64,000 nt of DNA, from contig NZ_CADIKF010000033.1 of the NCBI RefSeq assembly GCF_902859875.1, forward strand, positions 21,578 to 85,577, read 5' to 3'. Below, in pieces: positions 50,038-59,163 of this stretch; position 1 is the first letter of the stretch; each line of letters opens with the position of its first letter. Under the pieces are notes generated by a model. It made no database searches and was not told where the DNA came from. It was given only the letters and a program-made list of their open reading frames with translations. Origin of the DNA: Paraburkholderia solisilvae (GTDB lineage: Bacteria > Pseudomonadota > Gammaproteobacteria > Burkholderiales > Burkholderiaceae). Made by a program: the position numbers and the translations under genes.

Positions 50038-51671
50038 CGGCAAGGGTAGCGCTGCTACGTGGGCGGGTGCGTCGCACCGCGTGTTTGCTGGGCGTGCTCG
50101 CCGGCATGATCGGCGGCGGCACGGCGCACGCGTCGCCGGCCGATACGCTCGTCTATTGCTCGGAGGGCAGTCCCGAGTCGCTGAATCCGCAGCGGATGCT
50201 GTCGGGCACCGCGCGTAACGCGACGGCGACGACCATCTACGATCGACTCGTCGACTTCCGCCCGGGCACCACGGAAGTGGTGCCTGCTCTCGCCGAGCGC
50301 TGGTCGATTTCCGCCGACCAGAAAACCTACGTGTTCCACCTGCGGCGCGGCGTGAAGTTTCACCGGACCGCGTTTTTCACACCGGGCCGCGATTTCAACG
50401 CGGACGACGTGTTGTTCTCGTTGAATCGCCAATGGAAGATCGATCATCCCTACCATCGCGTCGGTGGCGGAAACTATCAGTACTTCCAGGGTATGGGCAT
50501 GGACCAACTGATCGTGTCGGCCGCGCGTGTCGATGCGTACACGGTGCGCATTGTCCTGTCGAGGCCCGACGCGCCGTTCCTCGCGGATCTCGCGATGCCG
50601 TTCATGTCGATCCTGTCAGCCGAATACGGAGCGCAGCTGCTTGCGCAGGGAAGGCCGGAAGACCTCGACAGCGAGCCGATCGGCACGGGCCCGTATGCGT
50701 TTCGCAGCTACCTGAAGGACAGTGTGATCCGCTACGATGCCCATCCGCAGTACTGGCGCGGCAAACCGGCCATCGCCCATCTTGTGTTCGCCATCACGCC
50801 CAACGCGAGCGTGCGGATGCAGAAGGTGCTGCGCGGCGAATGTCAGATCTCGGTCGCGCCGCCGCCGGCGGACTTGCCGGCGCTCCGTACGCAGAAAGGA
50901 CTGGTGCTGCAGGCGCAGGACGGCCTGAACATCGGTTATCTCGCGATGAATGTCGAAAAGCCGCCGTTCAATCATGTGCTGGTGCGTCGTGCGGTCGCGC
51001 ATGCATTGAACCGGCAGGCGTATATCGACGCGATCTTCGACGGCAATGCCAAACCGGCCATCAATCCGTATCCGCCGTCGCTATGGTCGTACACGGACCA
51101 GGTGCGCACCTATCCGTACGACCCCGCGAAGGCGCGCGAGCTGCTTGCCGAGGCGGGCTACAAGACGGGTTTCAGCACGACGCTGTGGACCTTGCCGGTG
51201 AGCCGCCCGTACAACCCGAACGGCCGCACGATGGGCGAGATGATGCAGGCCGATCTCGCGCGCGTCGGCATCAAGGTCGATCTCGTCACTTACGACTGGC
51301 CGACCTATCTGAACAAAATCCGGCGCGGCGAGCACGATATGGCTCAGTTGGGCTGGTCAGGCGATAACGGCGATCCCGACAATTTTCTGTACACGCTCTT
51401 CAGCTGCGATGCGGTGACGCGCGGTTCGAACAATGCGCGTTACTGCAGGCGCGATTTCAATGCGCTGATCACCGAGGCGCGCGCGACATCGGACATCCAG
51501 GTGCGCAGCCGTCTGTACGGCCGCGCGCTCGCGATGCTGGCGGATGACGAACCGATTGTGCCGCTCGCGCATGCGACGGTGTTTCGCCTGTTGAGCGCGA
51601 GGGTCAGCGGATATGTGATGAACCCGTTCGACATCGACTACTTCGCCGACCTGTCGCTGAACGATCTTTGA
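50028..51671 (+). CDS. ABC transporter peptide/nickel-type solute-binding protein
   Basis: A 547-residue periplasmic binding protein of the DppA/OppA family (SBP family 5). A signal peptide (LGVLAGMIGGGTAHAS) is followed by LVYCSEGSPESLNPQRMLSG, VVPALAERWSISADQKTYVF and the family core EPIGTGPYAFRSY, LNIGYLAMNVEKPPFNHVLV. The gene starts 10 bases inside the Fe/2OG gene. No permease or ATPase genes follow, so it must share a peptide transporter or have been recruited as a binding or scavenging protein for the cluster product or its amino-acid precursor. Confidence 0.9.
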   Translation: MVVTARVALLRGRVRRTACLLGVLAGMIGGGTAHASPADTLVYCSEGSPESLNPQRMLSGTARNATATTIYDRLVDFRPGTTEVVPALAERWSISADQKTYVFHLRRGVKFHRTAFFTPGRDFNADDVLFSLNRQWKIDHPYHRVGGGNYQYFQGMGMDQLIVSAARVDAYTVRIVLSRPDAPFLADLAMPFMSILSAEYGAQLLAQGRPEDLDSEPIGTGPYAFRSYLKDSVIRYDAHPQYWRGKPAIAHLVFAITPNASVRMQKVLRGECQISVAPPPADLPALRTQKGLVLQAQDGLNIGYLAMNVEKPPFNHVLVRRAVAHALNRQAYIDAIFDGNAKPAINPYPPSLWSYTDQVRTYPYDPAKARELLAEAGYKTGFSTTLWTLPVSRPYNPNGRTMGEMMQADLARVGIKVDLVTYDWPTYLNKIRRGEHDMAQLGWSGDNGDPDNFLYTLFSCDAVTRGSNNARYCRRDFNALITEARATSDIQVRSRLYGRALAMLADDEPIVPLAHATVFRLLSARVSGYVMNPFDIDYFADLSLNDL

Positions 51672-51684
51672 ACTGCCAGATTGG

Positions 51685-51736
51685 ACCAACCACGCGGATC
51701 AACCGCGCGGACCAACCATGTGGACGACCCGCGCGG
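51685..51736. repeat. 13-bp imperfect tandem repeat, four units
   Basis: ACCAACCACGCGG, ATCAACCGCGCGG, ACCAACCATGTGG and ACGACCCGCGCGG are contiguous, in the 103-base gap between the binding-protein gene and the LysE gene. Confidence 0.75.
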
Positions 51737-51774
51737 TCACGTCCGGCATACGCGAACCTGAGGAGCAAGACTGA

Positions 51775-52380
51775 ATGGCGTTGTTTATCGCAATGTGTGT
51801 CTTTTCACTGACGATGTCGATTTCGCCGGGACCGGTGAACATGGTGATCGTGTCGTCAGGCGCCAATCATGGCTTCCGGCGCACGATTCCGTTTGTGTCC
51901 GGCGCGACGATCGGCTTTACGCTGCTGCTGGTGGTCGTCGGCTTCTGGCTGCTGAAGCTGGTCCGTGCGTATCCGGTCTTTCTGATGTATCTGGAACTGG
52001 TCGGCGCGGCGTTGATCGTGTACGTCGGGTACAAGATCGCGTCCGCGTCGCCGGAAATCACCGTCGAAAAAGCGCGCACGCCCACCTTCGTCGAGGGCTT
52101 CCTGCTGCAATGGCTGAATCCGAAGGCGTGGATCGCGTGCGCGTCGGGGGCGGCACTGTTCTCGAGCCCGGACACCCACGCGACGCTGATCGCGTTTATC
52201 GCGGTGTACTTTCTGATCTGTTACCTGTCGCTGGCGGCGTGGGCCGTATTGGGCGAGCGCGTGGCCGTGCTGCTCAAAACCCGGCTGCGCATGCGCGTGT
52301 TCAATCTGACGATGGGCGGCATGCTGATCGCAACCGCGGGGTACCTCGCGTACTCGCAGCTCGCCCATCAGGCGATCTGA
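51775..52380 (+). CDS. LysE/RhtB family amino-acid exporter
   Basis: A 201-residue inner-membrane exporter with about six hydrophobic segments. The family motif is near the N-terminus: FSLTMSISPGPVNMVIVSSG, with the conserved PGP. The central FVEGFLLQWLNPKAW is the second family signature. These transporters export amino acids and their derivatives. GAGGAGCAAGA precedes the start. It closes the co-directional cluster and probably exports an amino-acid-like product; alternatively it belongs with the convergent AraC gene, a frequent partner of LysE exporters. Confidence 0.9.
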   Translation: MALFIAMCVFSLTMSISPGPVNMVIVSSGANHGFRRTIPFVSGATIGFTLLLVVVGFWLLKLVRAYPVFLMYLELVGAALIVYVGYKIASASPEITVEKARTPTFVEGFLLQWLNPKAWIACASGAALFSSPDTHATLIAFIAVYFLICYLSLAAWAVLGERVAVLLKTRLRMRVFNLTMGGMLIATAGYLAYSQLAHQAI

Positions 52381-52427
52381 CGCGCGCGGCGCGACGCCGC
52401 GTGGGGCGTTGATTCAGGGTTCAGCGT

Positions 52428-53276
52428 TCAGGCGCGCCGCCGGTATTGCCCCGGCGTGGCCGCCATGAACTGCCGGAACACGCGCTGCAAATGCGCCTGA
52501 TCCGAGAACCCCGCCTCGATCGCAACCTCGGCGATGGTTCGCCCGCGTCTGAGTTGCACGCGGCAGTAGTCGACACGGCGGTCGATCAGATAGGTGTGCG
52601 GCGTCATGCCGTAGCAGCGTTTGAACGCACGAATCAGATAGGACGCGGACAGTTCCGCGGCCGCGCAAATCTCGTCGAGCTTGAGCGCATGCGTGCAGTT
52701 TTCGCGGATATATTCGGCGGCGCGCGCGAGCTTGTGATTGTGTTCGCTACATGGCTGCGGCGCTGGATTGAGCCATCGCTGTACTTCGCCAAAGAAGGTC
52801 AGCAGCGCGCAGTGCTTGCGCAGCGGGTCGACCGTGTGGCTCGTCAGCAGCGCGTGCAGCAGGTTGAAGCCGCCATACAGCTCGCGGCGCGTGCTCAGCG
52901 CGGTCGAAAACACGCGAAACTGAGCGTCGCGCGTCACGCCCAGTTGACGCTGCAACTCGGCGAGCCACGGCACGTCCACATACAGCATGCGGTATGACCA
53001 CGCCTCGCGGTCGAGCGGATTGCACGCATGCACGTCGCCAGGATTGATCACCACCACGCTGCCCACCCCGATGCGTTCGCGCAGCCGCTCGTTGATATAC
53101 GTGCAGCGCCCCTCGGTGACGACCCCGATCGAAAACACGTCGTGCGTATGTTTCGCGTAGCAGACGTTGCGGCCGTCGTGCACGGCGCGCGCCTCGACGA
53201 ACGGCAGCGTGTCGTCGCGCCAGAAGCGCGGGACCATCGCGTCGGGCAACGTGGAAGGGGCGGCGTTCTCTTTCAT
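52428..53276 (-). CDS. AraC family transcriptional regulator
   Basis: A 282-residue regulator from ATG 53276 (MKENAAPSTLPDAMVPRFWR); the longer frame from 53348 adds an Arg-rich leader without homology. The N-terminal cupin ligand domain includes YAKHTHDVFSIGVVTEGRCTY. The C-terminal pair of helix-turn-helix motifs is LKLDEICAAAELSASYLIRAFK and RTIAEVAIEAGFSDQAHLQRVFR. It faces the LysE gene end to end with 47 bases between stops, and such AraC proteins often control amino-acid exporters. It may regulate the HDO/ATP-grasp cluster. Confidence 0.9.
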   Translation of the reverse strand: MKENAAPSTLPDAMVPRFWRDDTLPFVEARAVHDGRNVCYAKHTHDVFSIGVVTEGRCTYINERLRERIGVGSVVVINPGDVHACNPLDREAWSYRMLYVDVPWLAELQRQLGVTRDAQFRVFSTALSTRRELYGGFNLLHALLTSHTVDPLRKHCALLTFFGEVQRWLNPAPQPCSEHNHKLARAAEYIRENCTHALKLDEICAAAELSASYLIRAFKRCYGMTPHTYLIDRRVDYCRVQLRRGRTIAEVAIEAGFSDQAHLQRVFRQFMAATPGQYRRRA

Positions 53277-53561
53277 CGCGGCGCAATCTGAAGTTGGGTT
53301 GTCGCTCCGGCGGCGGCGAGGCGGACGCGCAGTCGGGACGAAACGCAAAGTCTGAGTGAACGGGCAGGTTCGTGTCTATGCGAAAAGGCGGATTTTCCTT
53401 CGGTAAATTCCTGCTGCGCATTTTCGCTTATTGACGATCGGGTACGCATTCTGCTTTTACTTGATCACGTAATGGGTGAATCTCACGATGCCGTCTATAA
53501 CCAGAACGAGCATAAGATATGCGTCGTTTGCTTTCCTCCGATATTTAGATTTCAGCGACTC

Positions 53562-55937
53562 ATGACAACCCGCGACCGGAAAACCGCAGTGATCGTCGCT
53601 GGCGACGTCTCTCGTGCGTCGTCAGGCCAGATGCCATCGAATGACGCTGACGCATCGTTCAGAACGCTAGTCGAAGCCAACGATCACTGTGCGCTGGCGG
53701 TGCTTGACCGCGCGGGCATCGTGCTGGGCTGGAACGTCGCCGCGGCGCGGCTGACCGGTCATACGCGCGCGGCGGCGCTCGGGCAGCCGCTGTCGTTCCT
53801 GTACGCGGGCGCCGCGGCGCAGGGCGGCCTTGCCGCGGACGTGCTCGCCGGGCAGGACCTGAAGGCGGCGGCCTACCAGGGGCGCGTCGAGGGCGAGCGC
53901 CGCTTGCGGGGCAGCGACGGCAAGCCGGTGCATACCGGCATGTCGCTCAGCGCGGTGCGAGACGCCGGCGGGGCGCTGGCCGGCTTCAACTGCCTGTTCA
54001 CGGCGCGTCACCGTGCGTCGGATGGCGACCCGCAACTGATCGACGCCGGCTCGGAACGTTTCGCGCAGATCGTCCAGGACATCCAGGACTATGCGATTTT
54101 CATGCTCGATCGCACGGGCCACGTGATGAGCTGGAATGCCGGCGCGCAGCATATCAAGGGCTACCGGCCCGACGAGATTATCGGGCGTCACTTCTCGACG
54201 TTTTATTCGGCAGAGGACAGGGCCGCGGCCAAGCCGGAACGCGAGCTGGCGCTGGCCGAACAGTACGGCCGGGTCGAAGACGAAGGCTGGCGCATCCGCA
54301 AGGACGGCACCCAATTCTGGGCGAATGTCGTGATCACCGCGTTGCGCGGCGCGGACGGGCGGGTGCGCGGCTTCGCGAAGGTCACCCGCGATCTGACCGC
54401 GCGGCGCGCGGAGGAAGAAAAGCTGCGGCAAAGCGAAGAGCGCTTCCGTCTGATGGTCGAATCGGTCAAGGACTACGCGATCTTCATGCTGGACCCGGAC
54501 GGCAACGTGGCCACCTGGAACGCGGGCGCCATGCAGATCAAAGGCTATCTGCGCGAGGAAATCATCGGTCGCCCGATCTCGACCTTTTACAGCGCCGATG
54601 ACAACGCCGCGCAGAAGCCGCAGCGCGAGCTGGAGATTGCCGCGAAGTTTGGCCGTATCGAAGACGAGGGCTGGCGCGTGCGCAAGGACGGCTCGATGTT
54701 CTGGGCGAACGTGGTGATTACCGCGGTGCGCGACAGCACCGGCCATCTGCTGGGTTTTGCGAAGGTCACGCGCGATATGAGCGAACGCAAGCGGCTCGAG
54801 GAACTGGAGGTATCGAGCCGTCGCATGAGCGAGTTTCTCGCGACGCTCGCGCACGAATTGCGCAACCCGCTTGCACCGGTGCGCAACGCGGTAAGCGCGA
54901 TGCAGATCGCACCGAACACAGACCCTTTGCTGCGCCAGTGCCGCGACGTGATCGATCGCCAGATCGGCCATCTGACGCGCCTTGTCGAAGACCTGCTCGA
55001 TATCGGACGCATCACGACCGGCAAGATCGAGCTGCGCCTCGCGCTGGTCGAGATGCAGGACGTCGTCGCGCGCAGCGTCGAGGCCGCGCGGCCGTTTACC
55101 GACGCGCGCGGGCAGACCATCAAGGTGGTGATGCCGGCTGCGCCGCTCGTGGTGCGCGGCGATCTGACCCGGCTCGTGCAGGTTCTGCAGAACCTGTTGA
55201 ACAATGCGTCGAAGTTCTCGCCGAACGGCACGCAGATCTCGATTCACGTCGGCAGCGAGCGCCGCTCGATCGTCGTGCACGTGAAGGACCACGGGCGCGG
55301 CATTCCCGACAGCGCGATCGATTCGATCTTCGACCTGTTCGTGCAGGAGGGACATGCGCAGAATCCGACCGACACCGGCCTCGGCATCGGACTCACGCTG
55401 TGCCGCTCGCTCGTCGGCCTGCACGGCGGCGCGATCCAGGCGGCGAGCGCCGGGCGCGGACGGGGCAGCACCTTTACCGTGCGGCTGCCGCTCGCGCCGG
55501 GCACCGGCCACGATCACGACGATGCGCCGCCGCCCGCGCTGGTCCGCACGAATCGCGCGTCGCTGCGCGTGCTGGTCGTCGATGACAATCGCGATTCGGC
55601 GGACAGTCTTGCCGTGCTGCTCGAGATGAAAGGACATGACGCGCGCGTCGCCTATGACGGCGAGAGCGCGCTCTCGACGGCGAGGGCTTTCCTGCCGCAA
55701 CTCGTGCTGACCGATCTGGCGATGCCGAATGTCGATGGCTTCGGTCTGTTGCGCGAGCTGCGCTCGAATCCGATGCTGTCGCTCACGCGCATCGTGGCGA
55801 TGTCCGGTTTCGGCCAGATAAGCGACCGCGAACAATCGCTTGCCGCGGGCTTCGATGCGCACCTCGTGAAGCCGCTGGAAATCGCAGTACTGAACGAATT
55901 GCTCGATAGCGTGGCGCGCCCCGGGGCGAATCTTTGA
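53562..55937 (+). CDS. hybrid sensor histidine kinase with three PAS domains
   Basis: A soluble (no membrane segment) hybrid kinase of 791 residues from ATG 53562; an upstream in-frame start at 53472 gives a non-homologous leader. Three PAS domains come first (about 35-140, 170-290 and 305-420). The second and third are near-duplicates of each other (SWNAGAQHIKGYRPDEIIG; TWNAGAMQIKGYLREEIIG). The HisKA phospho-acceptor is in LATLAHELRNPLAP, the ATPase has NLLNNASKFSPNG and DTGLGIGLTLCRSLVGLHGG, and a receiver domain at the C-terminus has Asp in LVLTDLAMPNVDG. Being soluble, it would sense redox, light or a small molecule through PAS. No output regulator is fused. Confidence 0.9.
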   Translation: MTTRDRKTAVIVAGDVSRASSGQMPSNDADASFRTLVEANDHCALAVLDRAGIVLGWNVAAARLTGHTRAAALGQPLSFLYAGAAAQGGLAADVLAGQDLKAAAYQGRVEGERRLRGSDGKPVHTGMSLSAVRDAGGALAGFNCLFTARHRASDGDPQLIDAGSERFAQIVQDIQDYAIFMLDRTGHVMSWNAGAQHIKGYRPDEIIGRHFSTFYSAEDRAAAKPERELALAEQYGRVEDEGWRIRKDGTQFWANVVITALRGADGRVRGFAKVTRDLTARRAEEEKLRQSEERFRLMVESVKDYAIFMLDPDGNVATWNAGAMQIKGYLREEIIGRPISTFYSADDNAAQKPQRELEIAAKFGRIEDEGWRVRKDGSMFWANVVITAVRDSTGHLLGFAKVTRDMSERKRLEELEVSSRRMSEFLATLAHELRNPLAPVRNAVSAMQIAPNTDPLLRQCRDVIDRQIGHLTRLVEDLLDIGRITTGKIELRLALVEMQDVVARSVEAARPFTDARGQTIKVVMPAAPLVVRGDLTRLVQVLQNLLNNASKFSPNGTQISIHVGSERRSIVVHVKDHGRGIPDSAIDSIFDLFVQEGHAQNPTDTGLGIGLTLCRSLVGLHGGAIQAASAGRGRGSTFTVRLPLAPGTGHDHDDAPPPALVRTNRASLRVLVVDDNRDSADSLAVLLEMKGHDARVAYDGESALSTARAFLPQLVLTDLAMPNVDGFGLLRELRSNPMLSLTRIVAMSGFGQISDREQSLAAGFDAHLVKPLEIAVLNELLDSVARPGANL

Positions 55938-56415
55938 CCACGCCTATTCCGTAGGGAATTAAAAATTCTGTATGAAATAGAATCGCCTTTAACAATAAAC
56001 AACATTCAAAAATCATGAGATAGGTGAAAACGCGCGCACATCTGGAAAACTTTGTAATCGTCTGCCGTTTCGGCCGAAGAATCCCTTTACTAACGGGTAC
56101 TTTCTGCCTAGCATTAAGTTGCAATTTTTTCCTGAATCAATCGAAAATCGAATTAAATGCTCTGCGCTATCGCATTGGCTGTGATAGCGAACGTTCCCGT
56201 GATGTGCGCTGCATTGCCGCACGTCCCATCAAAGCCCGTTCCCAAGTTAAGCGCAATCAGAACAAGTTGTTGAAGTCGTCAGTGTTTCGAACGATCGACG
56301 CGCGTCACTCGGCCGTCCGGCAACTGCATGGCTCATGCTCCCGCCGGCATCACGCGTCGTCGACAGGCAGGCCAGTCAGGTTGTCTTGTGCGAGCGTCGA
56401 CGAGGAACGTAAGCC
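55938..56415. other. Intergenic region before the FixL-like kinase gene
   Basis: About 480 bases, rather AT-rich from 55960 to 56170. Frames on both strands here have no domain or ribosome site. I see no RNA gene. The region should hold the promoter of the FixL/FixJ-like pair. Confidence 0.4.
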
Positions 56416-57855
56416 ATGAACATCGCCATCTTTGCCGTCGCGCGCGCGGTCGCCGCGCGTCTCAAGCGGTGGTTGGCCCCGTCGTGGGCCGCGCCGCGGC
56501 ACGCTCAGCCGTGGTCTGTGCGCCTTGCCCCCTCTCTTGCCACGCTGCCCGACTGGCAGCCCGATTGGCAGCCCGACCGGCCGCAAGACATGGCGTCCAA
56601 CCTGGCCGCGCCCCTTCTGCATGTTTCGTCAATTGCCGAGCTCAAGCGAAAAGGGCAGCCGGGCGACGCGTTGCGTACCACCGCGCGCATCGGCCGGCTC
56701 GCGCGCGCGTGGCGGGCGCTGCTCGGGCGCGACGCGGCAAACGATGAGCGGGAGGAGCCCGACGCATTCGCGGCGCTCGAAGACGCGCCGGTCGCGGCAA
56801 TCGTCGTGGACCGGCAAGGGCGGATCATGCGCGCGAACGCGCAGGCCGAGCGGCTGTTCCAGTATCGCCGGTCCGATCTCGCCGGACTGTCTGCGGATCT
56901 GCTCGTGCCGCATCTGCTGGGCGCGGCACATGCGCATCCCGATGCGCTGCACCTGGCAGCGCATCCGCGTGCGCACGAAGCCGCGCGCGTCCGCGAGATC
57001 CGGGCGAAACGCCGCGACGGCAGCGTGTTTCCGGCCGAAGTTGCGGCGCGCGAATTCCGCCATGGCGGCTGCGTGGCGACGCTTGCCTTCGTGACCGACC
57101 ACACCGAACGCCAGGAGCTGAAGCGCGACCGGCAGGAGCTCGCGCATCTGACGCGTGTGTCGACGCTCGGCGAGCTGGCCGGGTCGCTCGCGCACGAGCT
57201 GAACCAGCCGCTCACCGCGATCCTCAGCAACGTGCAGGCCGCGCAGCGTTTTATCGATCTCGATCCGGCCGAGCTCGACGAGGTCCGCGAAATCCTGAAG
57301 GACATCGTCGACGACAGCTGCCGCGCGAGCGAAGTGATTCGCCGCATCCGTGCGCTCGTGAAGAAAGACGAACTGGAACTCGTGCGGCTCGATCCCGGCA
57401 GCGTGTTGCGCGATGTCGTGCAGCTCGTGCATAGCGATGCGATCGTGCGCGGCGTGCATCTGTCGCTGGATATCGACGACGATTTGCCGTCCGTGTGCGG
57501 CGACCGCATCCAGTTGCAACAGGTCGTGCTCAATCTGCTGATCAACGCATTCGATGCCGTGAGCGATTGCGATGCGCTCGAGCGTGTCGTGATCGCGTTC
57601 GCGGGACTCGATCGCGACGGCAACGTGCGGGTGGCGATTCGCGATCGCGGACCGGGCGTCGCCGCGGATCATCTCGAGCGGATCTTCAGGCCATTCGTCA
57701 CGTCGAAGGCGCATGGCCTGGGCCTCGGGCTGTCGATCAGCCGTTCGATTGTCGAGATGCATCGCGGCCGGCTGTGGGCCGAAAACAATACCGACAAGGG
57801 CATGACGTTCTACGTCGTATTGCCGCCATGGAGCGGGCCGGAAACGGCACGATGA
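56416..57855 (+). CDS. PAS-domain sensor histidine kinase (FixL-like)
   Basis: A 479-residue cytoplasmic kinase. The N-terminus (1 to about 110) is low in homology and has a short repeat DWQPDWQPDRPQ. One PAS domain lies at about 115-225 (DAPVAAIVVDRQGRIMRANA, AERLFQYRRSDLAGLSADLL). The histidine box is GSLAHELNQPLTAILSNVQA and the ATPase motifs are NLLINAFDAV, DRGPGVAADHLERIF and GLGLGLSISRSIVEMHRG. Its kinase core is of the FixL type that pairs with FixJ-like LuxR regulators, and the partner gene overlaps its stop codon. No haem-ligating His is obvious in the PAS domain, so oxygen sensing should not be assumed. Confidence 0.88.
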   Translation: MNIAIFAVARAVAARLKRWLAPSWAAPRHAQPWSVRLAPSLATLPDWQPDWQPDRPQDMASNLAAPLLHVSSIAELKRKGQPGDALRTTARIGRLARAWRALLGRDAANDEREEPDAFAALEDAPVAAIVVDRQGRIMRANAQAERLFQYRRSDLAGLSADLLVPHLLGAAHAHPDALHLAAHPRAHEAARVREIRAKRRDGSVFPAEVAAREFRHGGCVATLAFVTDHTERQELKRDRQELAHLTRVSTLGELAGSLAHELNQPLTAILSNVQAAQRFIDLDPAELDEVREILKDIVDDSCRASEVIRRIRALVKKDELELVRLDPGSVLRDVVQLVHSDAIVRGVHLSLDIDDDLPSVCGDRIQLQQVVLNLLINAFDAVSDCDALERVVIAFAGLDRDGNVRVAIRDRGPGVAADHLERIFRPFVTSKAHGLGLGLSISRSIVEMHRGRLWAENNTDKGMTFYVVLPPWSGPETAR

Positions 57856-58529
57856 TCAAGATGACGAACGAATGCAACGCAACCGTGTATGTGGTCGACG
57901 ACGAGTCTTCCGTGCGCCGCGCGCTCTCACGGCTGATCCACTCGGCGGGCTATCGGGTCGACGCCTACGGCGCCGCCCGCGAGTTTCTCGCGCATATGGC
58001 GGCGCGCTCGTCCGGTGCGGATCCGGCGCACGGCAATGGACCCGCTTGCGTCGTGCTCGACGTGCAGATGCCCGAACTGAGCGGCCTCGAATTGCAGCGC
58101 GAACTGCCGGCATCGCTGCCGATCGTTTTTCTGACCGGCCATGGCGATATCGCGATGACGGTCGGCGCACTGAAGGCCGGCGCCGCGGATTTTCTGACCA
58201 AGCCGGTGCGCGATGCCGACCTGTTGCGCGCGATCGATCAGGCACTCTCGCGTTCCGAGGACGCATTGCTGCGTCTGCGCGAGCTGCATGAATTGAAGAG
58301 CCGCGTCGAGCGCCTGACGCCGCGCGAGCGCGAAGTCATGGAGCTCGTCGTAATGGGCCGCCTGAACAAGCAGGTGGCCTGCGAGCTCGGCACCGTGGAG
58401 AAAACGGTGAAGGCGCATCGCGCGCGCGTGATGCAGAAGATGGAAGCGAATTCGCTGGCCGAACTGGTGCGTATCGCGGACAAGGTCGCACGAGCCGGCG
58501 TCACGTTCGAACAGCCCCGGCACGACTGA
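57852..58529 (+). CDS. FixJ/NarL-type response regulator
   Basis: A 225-residue regulator whose ATG at 57852 overlaps the kinase stop (ATGA), showing translational coupling. The receiver domain reads TVYVVDDESSVRRAL, with phospho-Asp in CVVLDVQMPELSG and the Lys in FLTKPV. The LuxR-type DNA-binding domain is LTPREREVMELVVMGRLNKQ then ELGTVEKTVKAHRARVMQKM. It is expected to bind a palindrome when phosphorylated. The two GGACC-AA-GGTCC palindromes downstream are the best candidates in this window. Confidence 0.92.
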   Translation: MIKMTNECNATVYVVDDESSVRRALSRLIHSAGYRVDAYGAAREFLAHMAARSSGADPAHGNGPACVVLDVQMPELSGLELQRELPASLPIVFLTGHGDIAMTVGALKAGAADFLTKPVRDADLLRAIDQALSRSEDALLRLRELHELKSRVERLTPREREVMELVVMGRLNKQVACELGTVEKTVKAHRARVMQKMEANSLAELVRIADKVARAGVTFEQPRHD

Positions 58530-58648
58530 CGGCGCTGCGAACGCGCAGACCCGCGGCGTGCAGTGCGTGATCGTGCTGGCGAGACGAGACGCGTGCCGCC
58601 GGCGCGTGTGCCTCTCATCACGCCTCTATCTGCGCCACTCGCTGTACG

Positions 58649-58662
58649 GGACCAAGGTCCAA
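58649..58662. promoter_or_regulatory. GGACC-AA-GGTCC palindrome upstream of the receiver gene
   Basis: GGGACCAAGGTCCAAT around 58648-58663, with 5-bp arms GGACC/GGTCC around AA. It is about 90 bases upstream of the lone receiver gene and shares its core and the flanking AAT with the site at 59164-59181. Confidence 0.6.
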
Positions 58663-58751
58663 TATCAAAGCGGCGCGCCGTCTCATAGTCTATTGCTGGG
58701 AACGCATTTGCAGACTGTTGCATAAGCGTTGCCGGTCACCGGACTATTCAA

Positions 58752-59138
58752 ATGGGCACTGCCAAACCATTCGTTGTAGTGGTTGACGACGATGCATCGG
58801 TGGGCCGGGCGATCAAACGATTGTTGCGCTCCGTCGGGATCGTGGCTGACACGTTCGCGAGCGGCGACGAATTCCTGGACACCTTGTCGTCCATGCCCTC
58901 GTATCGCCCCGGCTGCGTGATTCTCGACGTGCAGATGCCCGGTTCGAACGGACTCGAGGTCCAGCGACGGCTGGCGGGGCATGCTTTGCCAGTCATTTTC
59001 ATCACTGCGCATGACGACGCCGGCGTGCGCGACGAAGCGCTTGCGGCCGGCGCGGTCGCGTATCTGCGCAAGCCGTTCAACGACGCGCTCTTTATTCGCA
59101 CCGTGTGCGCCGCGCTGAAAATCGAAGCGCCGCGCTAG
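58752..59138 (+). CDS. single-domain response regulator
   Basis: A 128-residue receiver without an output domain. It begins KPFVVVVDDDASVGRAIKRLL, with the phospho-Asp in CVILDVQMPGSNGLEV, the Thr in VIFITAHDDAG and the Lys in YLRKPFND. It closely resembles FixJ-type receivers. It could be a phosphate sink for the FixL-like kinase upstream, a shuttle to another partner, or a partner of the orphan hybrid kinase at 53562. Confidence 0.9.
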   Translation: MGTAKPFVVVVDDDASVGRAIKRLLRSVGIVADTFASGDEFLDTLSSMPSYRPGCVILDVQMPGSNGLEVQRRLAGHALPVIFITAHDDAGVRDEALAAGAVAYLRKPFNDALFIRTVCAALKIEAPR

Positions 59139-59163
59139 CGCAGGCGTTGCGCGCATCCGCGCT

